From Natronosalvus rutilus (GTDB taxonomy: Archaea > Halobacteriota > Halobacteria > Halobacteriales > Natrialbaceae), in NCBI RefSeq assembly GCF_024204665.1, contig NZ_CP100355.1:2833451-2897450 (forward strand): 64,000 nucleotides of DNA. The letters run 5' to 3'. Position 1 is the stretch's first letter. Each line of letters starts with the position of its first letter. Under the pieces are notes generated by a model. It worked only from the letters and a program-made list of their open reading frames with translations, was not told the DNA's origin and did not search any database. The translations under genes and the position numbers were made by a program. Positions 34,200-44,386 of the stretch are shown here, piece after piece.

Positions 34200-34481
34200 G
34201 TGCAACTTGTGTGTGTCTTCTTCGGGCCGTTTCGCGAGGACACCGGCGAGACGACGACCGAATGGGAACCGGACGGCGAGACCGTCCACGACCTGCTCGT
34301 CGAACTCGAGGCCGCCTATCCGGTGCTCGAGGGCCGCCTGCTCGACGCCGACGAGGGGTCCCTCGCCGGGAAGACGGTCGTGACGAAGAACAAGCGGGAC
34401 GTCAGACACCTCGACGGTCTCGAAACGGAACTCGAGGACGGCGACGTGTATCGGCTCGTGCCGTCGGTGTACGGGGGCTGA
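34200..34481 (+). CDS. SAMP / MoaD-like ubiquitin-fold protein
   Basis: This 93-residue beta-grasp protein ends in YGG, the C-terminal Gly-Gly needed for adenylation by an E1-like enzyme. Conserved features are LVCVFFGPFREDTGETTTEW, VHDLLVELEAAYPVLEGRLL, VVTKNKRDVRHLDGLETELE and DGDVYRLVPSVYGG. The HLDGLET segment resembles SAMP3 of Haloferax. Such proteins are sulfur carriers for molybdopterin or tRNA thiolation and may be attached to other proteins. Start is GTG 34200. It converges on an aldehyde ferredoxin oxidoreductase, an enzyme that needs the pterin cofactor, which suggests a MoaD-like role. Confidence 0.85.
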   Translation: MQLVCVFFGPFREDTGETTTEWEPDGETVHDLLVELEAAYPVLEGRLLDADEGSLAGKTVVTKNKRDVRHLDGLETELEDGDVYRLVPSVYGG

Positions 34482-34520
34482 CGGCGAGCCGCTGGTGACG
34501 GCGACCTGAACTCGGCCCCG

Positions 34521-36197
34521 TCAGTCCGCGGAGGGAGCGACCGAATCGACTCGCCCCGCCGGAACCGTCCCGTCGTCGTTCCAGCCGCGAGCCTCATAGT
34601 ACTCACCCACTGCGGCCTCGAGGTCCGGCAGGTCGTAGGGAGTTCGGTCGTCCTCGACGCCGAACCCGCGCTGGTTGTTGAAGTGGCGCTCCCGCTCGAC
34701 CGTGCGAGCGCCGACGGCCATGAGGTCCGCGTAATCCGCGTCGAAGAGTTCCTCGAGTCGCTCGTCGGTCACGTAGTCGCCGCCGAACGCGCAAACGATT
34801 CCTGTATCGCGAAACGCCGACGAGTTCTCCTCGTCGACCAGTGTCTCGGCCTTGCCGAGCGTGCCCTCCGGGTCGAGTTCACCGCTGTACTCGAGGCTCA
34901 GCATGCCGGCGTACATGTGGTCGCCGCCGCGGTTGGCGACGGCGTAGGAAAGCCCCTGCCCGTGGAGGACGCGCCCGTCGTGGGCGGCGAACTCCATCCC
35001 CTTGACCGTGTAGTTGTCGACGCCCAGTTCCTCGTGACAGCGGTGGACGCCTTCGGCGAGTACGTCGCCGATGCCGTCGCGATAGGCAATTCGCTCGGTA
35101 ACCTCGTGGGCGAGGTCGGCTTCGCCGAAGGCGTCCTCGCTCTCGAGGTAGGCGGCGACCGTCACGCCGGCGGAGATGGTGTCCATCCCCAGCATGTCAC
35201 AGAGTTCGTTCCCCTTCATCACGTCGACGACGTCGCCCACCCCCTGCAGGGAGCCAAAGGAGTAGACCGTCTCGAACTCCGGTCCCTCGGTCTCGAGGGC
35301 CGTCTCCTCGTCCCTGGTCGGAAGTTTACAGCCGTAGGCGCAGGCCGAACAGGCCGCGCGCTTGTACTTCTTCTCCTCGACGGCGTTGCCGCCGATGTCG
35401 GCCACGTGTTCGAACTCGTAGTCCTGGAAGTACCGCGTCGGCAGGGAGAAGTTGTCGTTGATGAACTCGGTACCGCCAGTCGTCCCCTGGCGTTTCATCA
35501 GGTCATCGGACTCGGCGGCTTCCTTGTGAACGTCCATCTGGACCGGCGGGAACTCGACGTCGGGCGCGGAGTCGCCCTCGAAGGTGACGCACTTGACGTT
35601 CTTCGACCCCAGAACGGCCCCGAGCCCGCCCCGACCGAACGCTCGCGAGTCGAAGGTCATCACGCTCGCGAAGCGCACGAGGTTCTCGCCGGCGGGGCCG
35701 ATGGCGATGCAGTGTTCGGGGCCGAGGTCTCGGGTGTCGGCCATGTGCTGGGAGATTCCGGGTACGAGCGCGTTCTCGAGCTTGGGGACTGGTTCGAACT
35801 CGACTTCGACGCCGTCCTCGTCGTCCGTAACGTGTACCGCGAGCAACTCGTCGCTCTCGCCGACGACTTCGAGGACGCTGATGCCCGTTCCCACGAAGTT
35901 CCGGGAGAGGTAGCCGCCGGCGTTGGTGGAGACCAGGCCGTCTGTCAGCGGTGAGAGCCCGGTCATATTCATTCGGCCGGTGAAGGACATCCGGCTCTGC
36001 TGGAGCGGTCCCGTCGAGAGGTAGGCACGATTCTCGGGCCCGAACGGATCGGCGTCGAACGGGATGCGGTCGTGGGCGAGGGCGGTGGCCGTCGCGCGGC
36101 CGCCGACGGTTCGCTCGAGCACGTCGTCGATATCGGTCGTGGTTGCGGTCCGGTCGCTCACGTCGACCGTGAGCAGGGGACCCCGTGCGTGGCGCAT
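34521..36197 (-). CDS. aor: Aldehyde ferredoxin oxidoreductase family protein
   Basis: This 558-residue tungsten- or molybdenum-pterin enzyme oxidises aldehydes to acids with ferredoxin. The N-terminal domain (LSTGPLQQSRMSFTGRMNMT, GYLSRNFVGTGISVLEVVGE) binds the pterin. The iron-sulfur site is CSACAYGC (CxxCxxxC, about residue 280) with the distant fourth cysteine in TGIVCAFG (about 469). ENLVRFASVMTFDSRAFGRG and GLGAVLGSKNVKCVTFEGD are typical AOR motifs. I start at ATG 36197 (MRHARGPLL); the frame continues to 36566 but the added part is basic and not conserved. Length is at the short end of the family. Confidence 0.9.
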   Translation of the reverse strand: MRHARGPLLTVDVSDRTATTTDIDDVLERTVGGRATATALAHDRIPFDADPFGPENRAYLSTGPLQQSRMSFTGRMNMTGLSPLTDGLVSTNAGGYLSRNFVGTGISVLEVVGESDELLAVHVTDDEDGVEVEFEPVPKLENALVPGISQHMADTRDLGPEHCIAIGPAGENLVRFASVMTFDSRAFGRGGLGAVLGSKNVKCVTFEGDSAPDVEFPPVQMDVHKEAAESDDLMKRQGTTGGTEFINDNFSLPTRYFQDYEFEHVADIGGNAVEEKKYKRAACSACAYGCKLPTRDEETALETEGPEFETVYSFGSLQGVGDVVDVMKGNELCDMLGMDTISAGVTVAAYLESEDAFGEADLAHEVTERIAYRDGIGDVLAEGVHRCHEELGVDNYTVKGMEFAAHDGRVLHGQGLSYAVANRGGDHMYAGMLSLEYSGELDPEGTLGKAETLVDEENSSAFRDTGIVCAFGGDYVTDERLEELFDADYADLMAVGARTVERERHFNNQRGFGVEDDRTPYDLPDLEAAVGEYYEARGWNDDGTVPAGRVDSVAPSAD

Positions 36198-36775
36198 ACA
36201 CGTGGGGTCGGACTCGAGTCTCTTATAGTATCGGCTGCCGGCCGGTTTCGGTTCCCTGGCTGGTTTCGGTTCTCCGGTCGCATCCGATCGATCACGCCGT
36301 TCCTGGACGGGGAAGACCAACTGCTCTCGATGCAGTAGTCCGCGAAAAGTATTGTATCGCACTCCGTTCCTGAACGTAATGCAACGTGGTGTGTCTGTGG
36401 GGGATCGCGCGTGTCCGTGTGGTCGCCGTCGAAATCGCTCCACGCTCGCTGTCTCTCGAGTCGATACACGATCTGCTTCCGTGGTCCCATCTGTACCGTT
36501 CGAAAGCAGATCATCAGTATGTGGGGTGGTGACACGGAAGCGTGTTGTGCCGTCGATAGCAGGCATCGCTCTCTCGAGGGATTCGACGTCGAACGGGACC
36601 GATTCTCGGTCTCGAAACCAGAAGGCGATACCGTTTCGCTCGGATCAGTACGTCTCGAGTCAGTACAGGATGAACGTGAGCGCGAGCGCGAGGAACGCGT
36701 CAGCAGGAGCATCATCGCGATCGCGTAGCCGAACATCTCTCGATGACCATCACGGTCGCGGACAGCCTGACCGCC
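36198..36775. other. Non-coding region between AOR and acyl-CoA synthetase
   Basis: No intact gene is supported. On the minus strand at 36662-36736 a short frame MFGYAIAMMLLLT is followed, after one apparently missing base, by FLALALTFILY and a stop; this may be a decayed small membrane protein. The rest looks like promoter and leader DNA of the AOR gene. Confidence 0.35.
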
Positions 36776-38803
36776 CTACCGGGCGTCCTCGAGCGCCTCG
36801 AGCGCGTCCGGGTTCTCGAGACTCGAGAGGTCGCCGAGGTCCTCGCCGGTGTAGGCGGCCTCGATGGCCCGGCGGATGATCTTGCCCGACTGCGTCTTCG
36901 GGAAGGCGTCGACGAAGAGGATCTCGCGGGGTCGGAACGGTTTGCCGTGCTCCTCGCCGATCTGTTCCCGGAGTTCCTCGCGGAGTTCCTCCGATTCGTC
37001 GACGCCGTCCTCGAGGATGGCGTAGGCGACGACCGCGGTGCCGGTCGTGTCGTCGGGGACGCCCACCGCCGCGGCCTGGTTGACGGCCTCGTGATCGATC
37101 AACACGCCCTCGATTTCGGCGGGACCGACCTTCCGGCCCGCCACGTTCAAGGCGTCGTCGGCCCGACCGTGGAGGAACCAGAAGCCGTCCTCGTCCTGCT
37201 GGGCCCAGTCGCCGTGATCCCAGAGGTCCTCGAAGGTGGACCAGTACTCCTCGAGGTAGCGTTCGTCGCCACTCCACAGCGATTTGGTCATCGAGGGGCA
37301 CGAATCGCGGGTGACGAGGAAGCCGCGCTCGTGATCGTCTTTCACCGAATTACCGTCCCGGTCGACGATGTCGATGTCCATGCCGAGGCCGGGACCGCCC
37401 AGGGTACACGGCTTGAGCGGCTGGTCGGGCATCGGCATCAGGAAACAGCCGCAGATCTCGGTGCCCCCGGAGATGTTGACGATCGGTGCCTTGCTCCCGC
37501 TAACGTTCTCGTAGAACCATTGCCAGCTCTCGGGGTCCCACGGTTCGCCCGTCGAGCCCAGTATTCGAAGGGAGGAGAGGTCGTGGCCCTCGAGCCACTC
37601 GTCACCGTGCTTCCGAAGCGCGCGGATGGCGGTCGGCGAGATGCCGAACTGGGTGAGTTTGTGGCGGTCGATCATTTCCCAGAAGCGGTCCGGGTTCGGG
37701 TGGTCGGGGGCGCCCTCGTACATGAAGACGCTGCCGCCGAAGGTGTGGACGCCGATCAGGGTCCAGGGCCCCATCATCCAGCCGATGTCGCTGACCCAGA
37801 AGAAGCGGTCGGCGGGTTTGAGGTCGAACCCGAAGTGGAGTTCCTTCGCACACTGCGTTTGCACGCCCGCGTGCGTGTGGACGATTCCCTTCGGCGTCCC
37901 CGTGGTGCCCGAGGAGTACAGCAGCATCGATTCCTGGCTCGAGGGCAGCGACTTGCTCTCATACTCGTCGCTCTGGCTCTCGACGGCATCGTGCCACCAC
38001 GCGTCGCGGGCGTCGTTCCAGGGGATTTCGACGCCGGCAGCCGGGCCATCATCCTCATCGTCGCCGGCATTGCTCGAGCCCAGTCGATCGAAGACGACCG
38101 TGTGCTTGACGTGGCCCGCCTGGGCGATGGCGTCGTCGGCGCTCCCCTTGAGCGTGATCGGACTGCCGCGGCGGTAGAAGCCGTCGCCCGTAAAGAGGAC
38201 CGAACACTCGGCGTCTTCGATGCGGGTGGCGACGGCGTCGAGGCCGAAGCCCGAGAAGATGGGGACGGCGATGGCGCCGACTTTGAAACAGCCGTACAGG
38301 ATCGACACCACTTCCGGCACCATCGGCATGTACAGCCCGACGGTGTCGCCCGTTTCGACGCCTGCCGACTCGAGGTAGTTCGCCACCCTGTTGGCCTGGC
38401 GGTGGAGTTCGTGGTAGGTAATCTCCCGGACCTCGCCGTCTTCGCCCTCCCAGATGATGGCGACCCGGTTTCGGTTCGCGGCCTCGAGGTCGGCGTGACG
38501 GTCGACGGTGTTGTGGGCGATGTTGAGCTCGCCGCCGGGGTACCAGTCGGTGAACTGCGGGCCGTCGCTGTCGTCCCGGACCTGGTCGTAGTCCGCGTAG
38601 AAGTCGATGCCCAGGTAGTCGACCAGTTCGTCCCAGAACCACTCGACTCCGCTTTCGCCGTCGCCCCGGTCGGTCGTGGTGCGCTCGATCAGGTCGTCGT
38701 AGTCCTCGATGCCGTACTCGCGCATGAACGCCCGGACGTTGGTGGACTCGACGAACGCCTCGTCGGGTTCGTGAACCACCTCGTCGATCAGGTCCCCTTC
38801 CAT
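36776..38803 (-). CDS. acs: AMP-forming acyl-CoA (acetyl/propionyl-CoA) synthetase
   Basis: The 675-residue enzyme activates a short carboxylic acid with ATP and CoA. Adenylation motifs are complete: A3 LLYSSGTTGTPKGIVHTHAG, A5 ISGGTEICGCF, A7 DGFWFLHGRADDALNVAGRK and the catalytic lysine in A10 KTQSGKIIRR (about 638). A sequence VSDIGWMMGPWTLIG lines the acyl pocket, as in acetyl-CoA synthetases. With methylmalonyl-CoA mutase 2.7 kb downstream on the other strand, propionate is as likely a substrate as acetate. It is single-gene and divergent from the acetyltransferase gene. Confidence 0.92.
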   Translation of the reverse strand: MEGDLIDEVVHEPDEAFVESTNVRAFMREYGIEDYDDLIERTTTDRGDGESGVEWFWDELVDYLGIDFYADYDQVRDDSDGPQFTDWYPGGELNIAHNTVDRHADLEAANRNRVAIIWEGEDGEVREITYHELHRQANRVANYLESAGVETGDTVGLYMPMVPEVVSILYGCFKVGAIAVPIFSGFGLDAVATRIEDAECSVLFTGDGFYRRGSPITLKGSADDAIAQAGHVKHTVVFDRLGSSNAGDDEDDGPAAGVEIPWNDARDAWWHDAVESQSDEYESKSLPSSQESMLLYSSGTTGTPKGIVHTHAGVQTQCAKELHFGFDLKPADRFFWVSDIGWMMGPWTLIGVHTFGGSVFMYEGAPDHPNPDRFWEMIDRHKLTQFGISPTAIRALRKHGDEWLEGHDLSSLRILGSTGEPWDPESWQWFYENVSGSKAPIVNISGGTEICGCFLMPMPDQPLKPCTLGGPGLGMDIDIVDRDGNSVKDDHERGFLVTRDSCPSMTKSLWSGDERYLEEYWSTFEDLWDHGDWAQQDEDGFWFLHGRADDALNVAGRKVGPAEIEGVLIDHEAVNQAAAVGVPDDTTGTAVVAYAILEDGVDESEELREELREQIGEEHGKPFRPREILFVDAFPKTQSGKIIRRAIEAAYTGEDLGDLSSLENPDALEALEDAR

Positions 38804-38914
38804 GTCACTGGCAAGGTTTGCCGTCCCGTGTCATGAACGTTACCGTCTCGAGGCCGGCCGAAACCTGCGAGTACCCCACAAACGCTTTTGGCCGCGGCGG
38901 CCCTAGCTCGAATC

Positions 38915-39505
38915 ATGTACGTACGGGACGCGAAAAACCGGGAAGAGGTCTGGCTTCTCGATCACATCGAGGCAATGGGGCTCGACGACACGGCGTTCCG
39001 ATCGCGCGACTACGTGGTCGCCATCGACGAAGAGTCGGGGGAGAAGGCGGGGTTCGGCCGCATCCGCGTCCACAAACCCGACGACGCTGACGACGTCTGC
39101 GAGTTGACGAGTATCGGCGTCCTCGAGGAGTGGCGCGGCCAGGGCGTCGGCGCCCACGTGATCGAGCGGCTAGTTGAGTACGCCGACGACGAGGGCTTCG
39201 AGACGGTCTACACCCTCACCGGTGAGGGGGCCTACCTCGCGCAGTTCGGCTTCAGTCGCCTCGAGGAATCGGCTCTCCCCGCCGTGTTACAGGAGCGACT
39301 GGCGGACAAACGGGAGGGCGTCGATCCGGACGCGGTCCCACTTGCGATAGGCGTCGACGGGTTCGAGATGCCCGGACGGCTACGGGAAGCGTTCAAGGAA
39401 GCGAACGAATCCGGGGACGCCGACGCTAGCGACGAGGATTCCCCCGAGGACTTTGGCATCGATCCTGACACGGCCACGTACAAGTACGACACCGGCCGTC
39501 GATGA
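38915..39505 (+). CDS. GNAT family N-acetyltransferase
   Basis: This is a 196-residue protein. The GNAT core is VWLLDHIEAMGLDDTAFRSR, VCELTSIGVLEEWRGQGVGA (acetyl-CoA pyrophosphate loop RGQGVG) and then VIERLVEYADDEGFETVYTL, with the aromatic GAYLAQFGFSRLEE at the end of the fold. A C-terminal acidic extension follows. ATG 38915 (MYVRDAK) is preferred over the upstream frame. The acceptor substrate is unknown. Confidence 0.88.
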   Translation: MYVRDAKNREEVWLLDHIEAMGLDDTAFRSRDYVVAIDEESGEKAGFGRIRVHKPDDADDVCELTSIGVLEEWRGQGVGAHVIERLVEYADDEGFETVYTLTGEGAYLAQFGFSRLEESALPAVLQERLADKREGVDPDAVPLAIGVDGFEMPGRLREAFKEANESGDADASDEDSPEDFGIDPDTATYKYDTGRR

Positions 39506-39574
39506 CGCTCGAACCCCGGCACGGCCCGTCCGATGAAGAAAGTCACTTAGCCCTGCCATGAGTGGGAGTCGACA

Positions 39575-41446
39575 ATGAGTGACGACGACGATTCCGCAGT
39601 GGAGATTCCACAGCGGGCCGAGAGTGGCGCGCCGGCGTACGGGACGGTCATGCCTGACCGGTTTTCGTCCGATGAAGTCTTCCAGCGCGTCGTCGCCGAC
39701 GCCGATCACGAGATCACCTCCGGAACGCGCGAACTCTTCTTCAGCGCGCTTGCCGGCGGCTTCTCGATCACGCTCACGTTCCTGGTCTACGCCTCGATGT
39801 CGACGAAGACTGAGAGCGACATCGTCGCCGCCTTGCTCTACCCGCTGGGGTTCATCTACATCATCATCGGCGGCTACCAGCTCTACACCGAAAACACCCT
39901 GCCACCGGTCGCGCTGGTCCTCGAGCGCCTCTCGTCGGTCCCGACGTTGCTTCGCCACTGGGTAATCGTCCTCGCCGGAAACTTCGCCGGCGGCGCGCTC
40001 GGGGCGGTGGCTCTCGCCTACGGCGGCGTCTTCGACGCCCAATCGGCGGAGATGGCGATCTACTTCGCCGAGAAGGGCATCGAAACCCCGGCTACGAGTC
40101 TCTTCTTCAAAGGGACGTTCGCCGGCTTGGTCGTCGCGGGCGTCGTCTGGATCAACTTCGCCGTTCGCGACACAACCTCGAGGCTGCTCGTCGTCTACCT
40201 GGCTTTCCTGACGGTTCCGCTCGGCAACCTGTTCCACGTCGTCGTCTCCTTCACCGAGGTGGTGTACCTCACCCTCGTCCTCGGTGACGTTGGGGTGATC
40301 TTTCCGGCAATGACCCAGTTCGTGATCCCGGTGTTGCTCGGAAACACCCTCGGGGGTGTCCTGCTCGTCACCGTCGTCAACTACTACCAGACCAGCGAGC
40401 GGCGACTCGACATCGACCGATACGAGAACACCAGGCGACTCTCCGTCCGCGAGTGGCTCCTCGGGTCGCTCTCGGGGCGTACCTACGTCCCCGTCGTCGA
40501 CACGGTCGAGACGATCGTTCGCGACGAGGACTCCTACCGGATCCTCGTCCCCATCGCCAATCCGCGAACCGAATCCCAGCTCGTCGAGTTCGCCTGCGCA
40601 CTGGCAGAAACCAAAGAGAAGGGGCAGGTCCACGTCGTCCACATCGTTCAGGCCCCCCAGCACGTCGCCGACAGCAGCGGCCACGACGACCGAATAGTTG
40701 GCGAGTCCGACCGCCTGCTTGAGGACATTCGCCGAATCGGCGACGGCTACGACGTGGAGTTCGGGACGTCGACTATCGTCTCTCCCCGGTCGTTCGAGGA
40801 AATCTTCGACCGCGCCCGGCGGACCCGCCCCGACCTCGTGCTCATGGGGTGGGGACAGGATCAGCTGTGGACCTCCGCCCGCGCCGAGAGCCACCTCGAC
40901 GAACTCACGAACCGCCTCCCGACGGACTTCCTCGTGATCAAAGACCGCGGGCTCGACCCGTCGCGGATCCTCCTCCCGACTGCCGGCGGCCCCGACTCAG
41001 ATCTCAGCGCCGAAGTCGCACGCATGCTCGAGGCCGGCGCCGACGCCGAGATTACCCTCCTGCACGTCGTCGACGACCCGGCCGACCGGGCGGCGGGCGA
41101 AGCGTTCCTCTCCGACTGGGCGAACGATCACGGCCTCGACGGTGCCGAAATCGTCGTCGACGACTCGGGCGACGTCGAGCGGGCGATCTGTCGAACGGCC
41201 AAAGACCTGGAGGCCACAATTGTCATGATGGGCGCGACCGAGCGCGGCCTGCTCTCGCGGCTCGTCCGAGACGCCCTCCACATCGACGTCGCCCGGGTCG
41301 TCGAGGGGTCGGTGCTGCTCTCGGAACGACCGTCCGAACGAACGTTCACCGAGCGGCTGTTCGGAGCGGATTCGGCGGAAGACCGTCGGCTCGATGAGTA
41401 TCGCAATCGGGAGGAAAACGCAGAGGCAGCCGAGCCCAGAACGTAG
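39575..41446 (+). CDS. Formate/nitrite-type transporter fused to two Usp domains
   Basis: This is a protein of 623 residues. Residues about 20-275 form a FocA/NirC-like membrane channel: FFSALAGGFSITLTFLVYAS, a reentrant region NTLPPVALVLERLSSVPTLL, RHWVIVLAGNFAGGALGAVA and IPVLLGNTLGGVLLVTVVNY. Two universal-stress-protein domains follow, at about 318-450 (YRILVPIANPRTESQLVEFA) and 465-590 (SRILLPTAGGPDSDLSAEVA, ending VMMGATERGLLSRLV). The Usp parts probably bind nucleotide and gate or regulate the channel. The substrate could be formate, nitrite or another small monovalent anion. Confidence 0.88.
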   Translation: MSDDDDSAVEIPQRAESGAPAYGTVMPDRFSSDEVFQRVVADADHEITSGTRELFFSALAGGFSITLTFLVYASMSTKTESDIVAALLYPLGFIYIIIGGYQLYTENTLPPVALVLERLSSVPTLLRHWVIVLAGNFAGGALGAVALAYGGVFDAQSAEMAIYFAEKGIETPATSLFFKGTFAGLVVAGVVWINFAVRDTTSRLLVVYLAFLTVPLGNLFHVVVSFTEVVYLTLVLGDVGVIFPAMTQFVIPVLLGNTLGGVLLVTVVNYYQTSERRLDIDRYENTRRLSVREWLLGSLSGRTYVPVVDTVETIVRDEDSYRILVPIANPRTESQLVEFACALAETKEKGQVHVVHIVQAPQHVADSSGHDDRIVGESDRLLEDIRRIGDGYDVEFGTSTIVSPRSFEEIFDRARRTRPDLVLMGWGQDQLWTSARAESHLDELTNRLPTDFLVIKDRGLDPSRILLPTAGGPDSDLSAEVARMLEAGADAEITLLHVVDDPADRAAGEAFLSDWANDHGLDGAEIVVDDSGDVERAICRTAKDLEATIVMMGATERGLLSRLVRDALHIDVARVVEGSVLLSERPSERTFTERLFGADSAEDRRLDEYRNREENAEAAEPRT

Positions 41447-41535
41447 GATAGCGCCGGACGAGTGCGGCCGGTCGCGTTTCCGTTGACCGACTCGTTTGTC
41501 AACCTTCAAGCCACAGGAAACCGTCGTCATCGATA

Positions 41536-43218
41536 ATGTTCGATGCCGAGGATCTCGAGGCGATCCGCGAGGGGAAAGAAACCTGGCACGACGAGCAGGT
41601 CGAACCGGTGATCGACCGATTCGGCGAACGCGAGGAGACGTTCACGACCGACACCGGCGGCCAGGAAGTCGATCGACTGTACACGCCGGCGGACGTCGCC
41701 GACCTCGACTACCAGGAGGACTTGGGCTTCCCTGGCGAGGAACCGTACACCCGCGGCGTCTACTCCACGGGCTACCGGGGTCGGCTGTGGACGATGCGCC
41801 AGTACGCCGGGTTCTCGATACCCGAGGACACCAACGAGCGGTTCCACTACCTGCTCGACCAGGGCCAGACCGGGCTCTCGATGGCGTTCGACCTGCCAAC
41901 CCAGATGGGCTACGATTCGGACGCCGACATGTCCGCCGGCGAGGTCGGCAAGGCGGGCGTCGCCATCGACTCGCTCGAGGACATGGAGACGGTGTTCGAC
42001 GGCATCCCGCTCGACGAAGTCTCGACGAGCATGACGATCAACGCGCCCGCGTCGGTCCTGCTGGCGATGTACATCGCCGTGGGCGACCTCCAGGGCGTCG
42101 ACCGCGCCGAACTCAGGGGCACCATCCAGAACGACCTCCTCAAGGAGTACGTCGCCCGGAACACCTACATCTATCCGCCCGAGCCGTCGATGCGGATCAT
42201 CACGGACATCTTCGAGTTCTGTGCCGAGGAAGTGCCCAAGTTCAACACCATCTCCATCTCGGGCTATCACATTCGCGAGGCCGGCTCGACGGCCGCCCAG
42301 GAACTCGCCTTTACGCTGGGCAACGGCCTCGAGTACGTCGAGGCCGCGATCGACGCCGGCCTGGACGTCGACGACTTCGCCCCGCAGCTCTCCTTCTTCT
42401 TCAACGGGCACAACAACATCTTCGAGGAGGTCGCGAAGTTCCGCGCGGCCCGGCGGATGTGGCACGACCTGATGAAGGAGCGCTTCGACGCGCAGAATCC
42501 GAAATCCAGGCAACTGAAATTCCACACCCAGACGGCGGGCTCGATGCTCACCGCCCAGCAGATCGAGAACAACGTCGTCCGGGTGGCGTACCAGGCGCTA
42601 GCGGCGGTCCTCGGGGGTACGCAAAGCCTCCACACCAACGGCAAAGACGAGGCGCTGGCTCTGCCAACCGAGAAGTCCGTCCGGACCGCCCTGCGCACCC
42701 AGCAGATCCTCGCCCACGAGTCCGGCGCGGCGGACACCGTCGACCCCCTCGCGGGCAGCTACTACGTCGAGCACCTCACCGACGAGGTCGAAGCCGAGGC
42801 CTACGACCTCCTCGAGGAGATCGACGAGCGCGGCGGGATGCGACGAGCAATCGAACAGCAGTGGGTCCAGCGCCAGATCCAGGACACTGCGTTCGACCGC
42901 CAGCGCGAGATCGAAGACGGCGAGCGCATCATCGTTGGCGTCAACGATTTCGAGGTCGACGAAGACCCCGAGATGGACGTCCAAGAGGTCACGGAAGAAG
43001 ACGAGCGCCGGCAGATTCGAAGCCTCGAGTCCATCCGCGAGGATCGCGACGAAGAGGCCGTCGAGGCGGCGCTCGAGACCCTTCGGGAGGCCGCGCGGGG
43101 CGACGACAATCTCATGCCGGTCATCGTCGACGCGGTCAAGGCGTACGCGACGGTGGGAGAGATCTGTAACGTCTTCCGCGAGGAGTTCGGGGAGTACACG
43201 CCGGGAAGCGCGGTGTGA
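41536..43218 (+). CDS. Methylmalonyl-CoA mutase, large catalytic subunit
   Basis: The 560-residue subunit carries the TIM-barrel that isomerises (R)-methylmalonyl-CoA and succinyl-CoA. Landmarks are [80 protein letters not shown] and [20 protein letters not shown]. The C-terminal B12-binding domain is absent, so a separate small subunit encoded elsewhere is required, as is common in archaea. The epimerase of the same pathway lies 1.6 kb downstream. A role in propionate breakdown or the methylaspartate cycle fits haloarchaea. Confidence 0.94.
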   Translation: MFDAEDLEAIREGKETWHDEQVEPVIDRFGEREETFTTDTGGQEVDRLYTPADVADLDYQEDLGFPGEEPYTRGVYSTGYRGRLWTMRQYAGFSIPEDTNERFHYLLDQGQTGLSMAFDLPTQMGYDSDADMSAGEVGKAGVAIDSLEDMETVFDGIPLDEVSTSMTINAPASVLLAMYIAVGDLQGVDRAELRGTIQNDLLKEYVARNTYIYPPEPSMRIITDIFEFCAEEVPKFNTISISGYHIREAGSTAAQELAFTLGNGLEYVEAAIDAGLDVDDFAPQLSFFFNGHNNIFEEVAKFRAARRMWHDLMKERFDAQNPKSRQLKFHTQTAGSMLTAQQIENNVVRVAYQALAAVLGGTQSLHTNGKDEALALPTEKSVRTALRTQQILAHESGAADTVDPLAGSYYVEHLTDEVEAEAYDLLEEIDERGGMRRAIEQQWVQRQIQDTAFDRQREIEDGERIIVGVNDFEVDEDPEMDVQEVTEEDERRQIRSLESIREDRDEEAVEAALETLREAARGDDNLMPVIVDAVKAYATVGEICNVFREEFGEYTPGSAV

Positions 43219-43492
43219 GAGAGCGGCAGAATTTCCGTTTGAACGCACCCAGCCACTCTTCGGTCGATCGCCGGCAGCTTGTTCGCCGGTCGCTAGCCGG
43301 CACTCGTTTACCGGTTTCTCGTCGGCAACTCGGCGATCACTCGAGGCCGCTGCTCGCCACTCGTTCCAGGTCGCTTCTCAGCGGTCGCTCCCCGATCGCT
43401 CGCCGAACACCGGACACCTGAATCGGGCACACGACCGCCGGGCCGGCGAGTCGAAGCCGCTGTTTCATAACCCGGAAGGGTGTCCGGCTACC

Positions 43493-44326
43493 ATGTCGCA
43501 ACTGACCATCGACTCGACCGTATCGGCCGGCGGAGCGTCGATCCCCGCCCTCGGTTTCGGCACCGCCCGAATCACCGGTGAGGACTGCACACAAGCCGTC
43601 GAGTGGGCCCTCGAGGCCGGCTACCGCCACCTCGACACGGCGACGATGTACGACAACGAATCGGCCGTCGGCGACGGCCTCGAGCGCGCGGACGTCCCCC
43701 GCGACGAGGTGTTCGTCGTCACGAAGATCGATCCCGAGGACGCGGCCTTCGACGACGCGCTCGAGTCGGCGCAAGGGAGTTGCGACCGACTGGGGATCGA
43801 GACGATCGACCTCCTACTGTTGCACGCGCCGAGCGACGAGGTGCCCCTCGAGATCACCCTTGACGCGATAAACCACCTCCAGGACGAGGGAGTCGTCGAC
43901 CACATCGGTGTCAGCAACTTCTCGGTCCCGGAACTCGAGGAGGCCGTCGACCGATCGGAGACGCCCATCGTCACGAACCAGGTGAAGTACAACCCGTTCA
44001 ACCGCCAGGACGCGCTGCTCGAGTACTGCCTCGAAGCAGGAATCTCGCTCACGGCCTACTCGCCGCTGGCACGGGGAGACGTCGCCGACGACGAGCGCCT
44101 CGAGTCCATCGGCGAACGACACGGCAAGTCGGCGGCCCAGGTCGCGTTGCGGTGGCTGCTCCAGCAGCCGTCGGTGGTCGCGATTCCGAAGGCGTCGAGT
44201 CGGGATCACGTGGAAGCGAACGCCGACTGCTTCGACTTCGAGCTCTCGGGCGAGGAGATGCGCGAGGTATTCGAGATTTCGGGAGAGTCGCCGGCGTTCG
44301 CGCTGGAGGGCGACGACGAGTCGTGA
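43493..44326 (+). CDS. Aldo/keto reductase
   Basis: This 277-residue oxidoreductase has the same family motifs as the gene at 26656-27492: IPALGFGTARITGEDCTQAV, GYRHLDTATMYDNESAVGDG (Asp, Tyr), VFVVTKIDP (Lys), LLLLHAPSDEV (His), DHIGVSNFSVPELEEAVDRS and VVAIPKASSRDHV. It has its own start at ATG 43493; upstream 43219-43492 is low-complexity DNA without a gene. Substrate unknown. Confidence 0.9.
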   Translation: MSQLTIDSTVSAGGASIPALGFGTARITGEDCTQAVEWALEAGYRHLDTATMYDNESAVGDGLERADVPRDEVFVVTKIDPEDAAFDDALESAQGSCDRLGIETIDLLLLHAPSDEVPLEITLDAINHLQDEGVVDHIGVSNFSVPELEEAVDRSETPIVTNQVKYNPFNRQDALLEYCLEAGISLTAYSPLARGDVADDERLESIGERHGKSAAQVALRWLLQQPSVVAIPKASSRDHVEANADCFDFELSGEEMREVFEISGESPAFALEGDDES

Positions 44327-44386
44327 TTCGGCGAGTGTTCGGCAGGAGAGTATTCAGCCGAGTGAAGGTCGGAGGGACCGGTCCCG

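Noticed and set aside
36743..38836. 697-codon plus-strand frame opposite the acyl-CoA synthetase
   Set aside because: Shadow of a GC-rich gene; Val/Arg-rich without motifs, while the opposite strand has all adenylation motifs.
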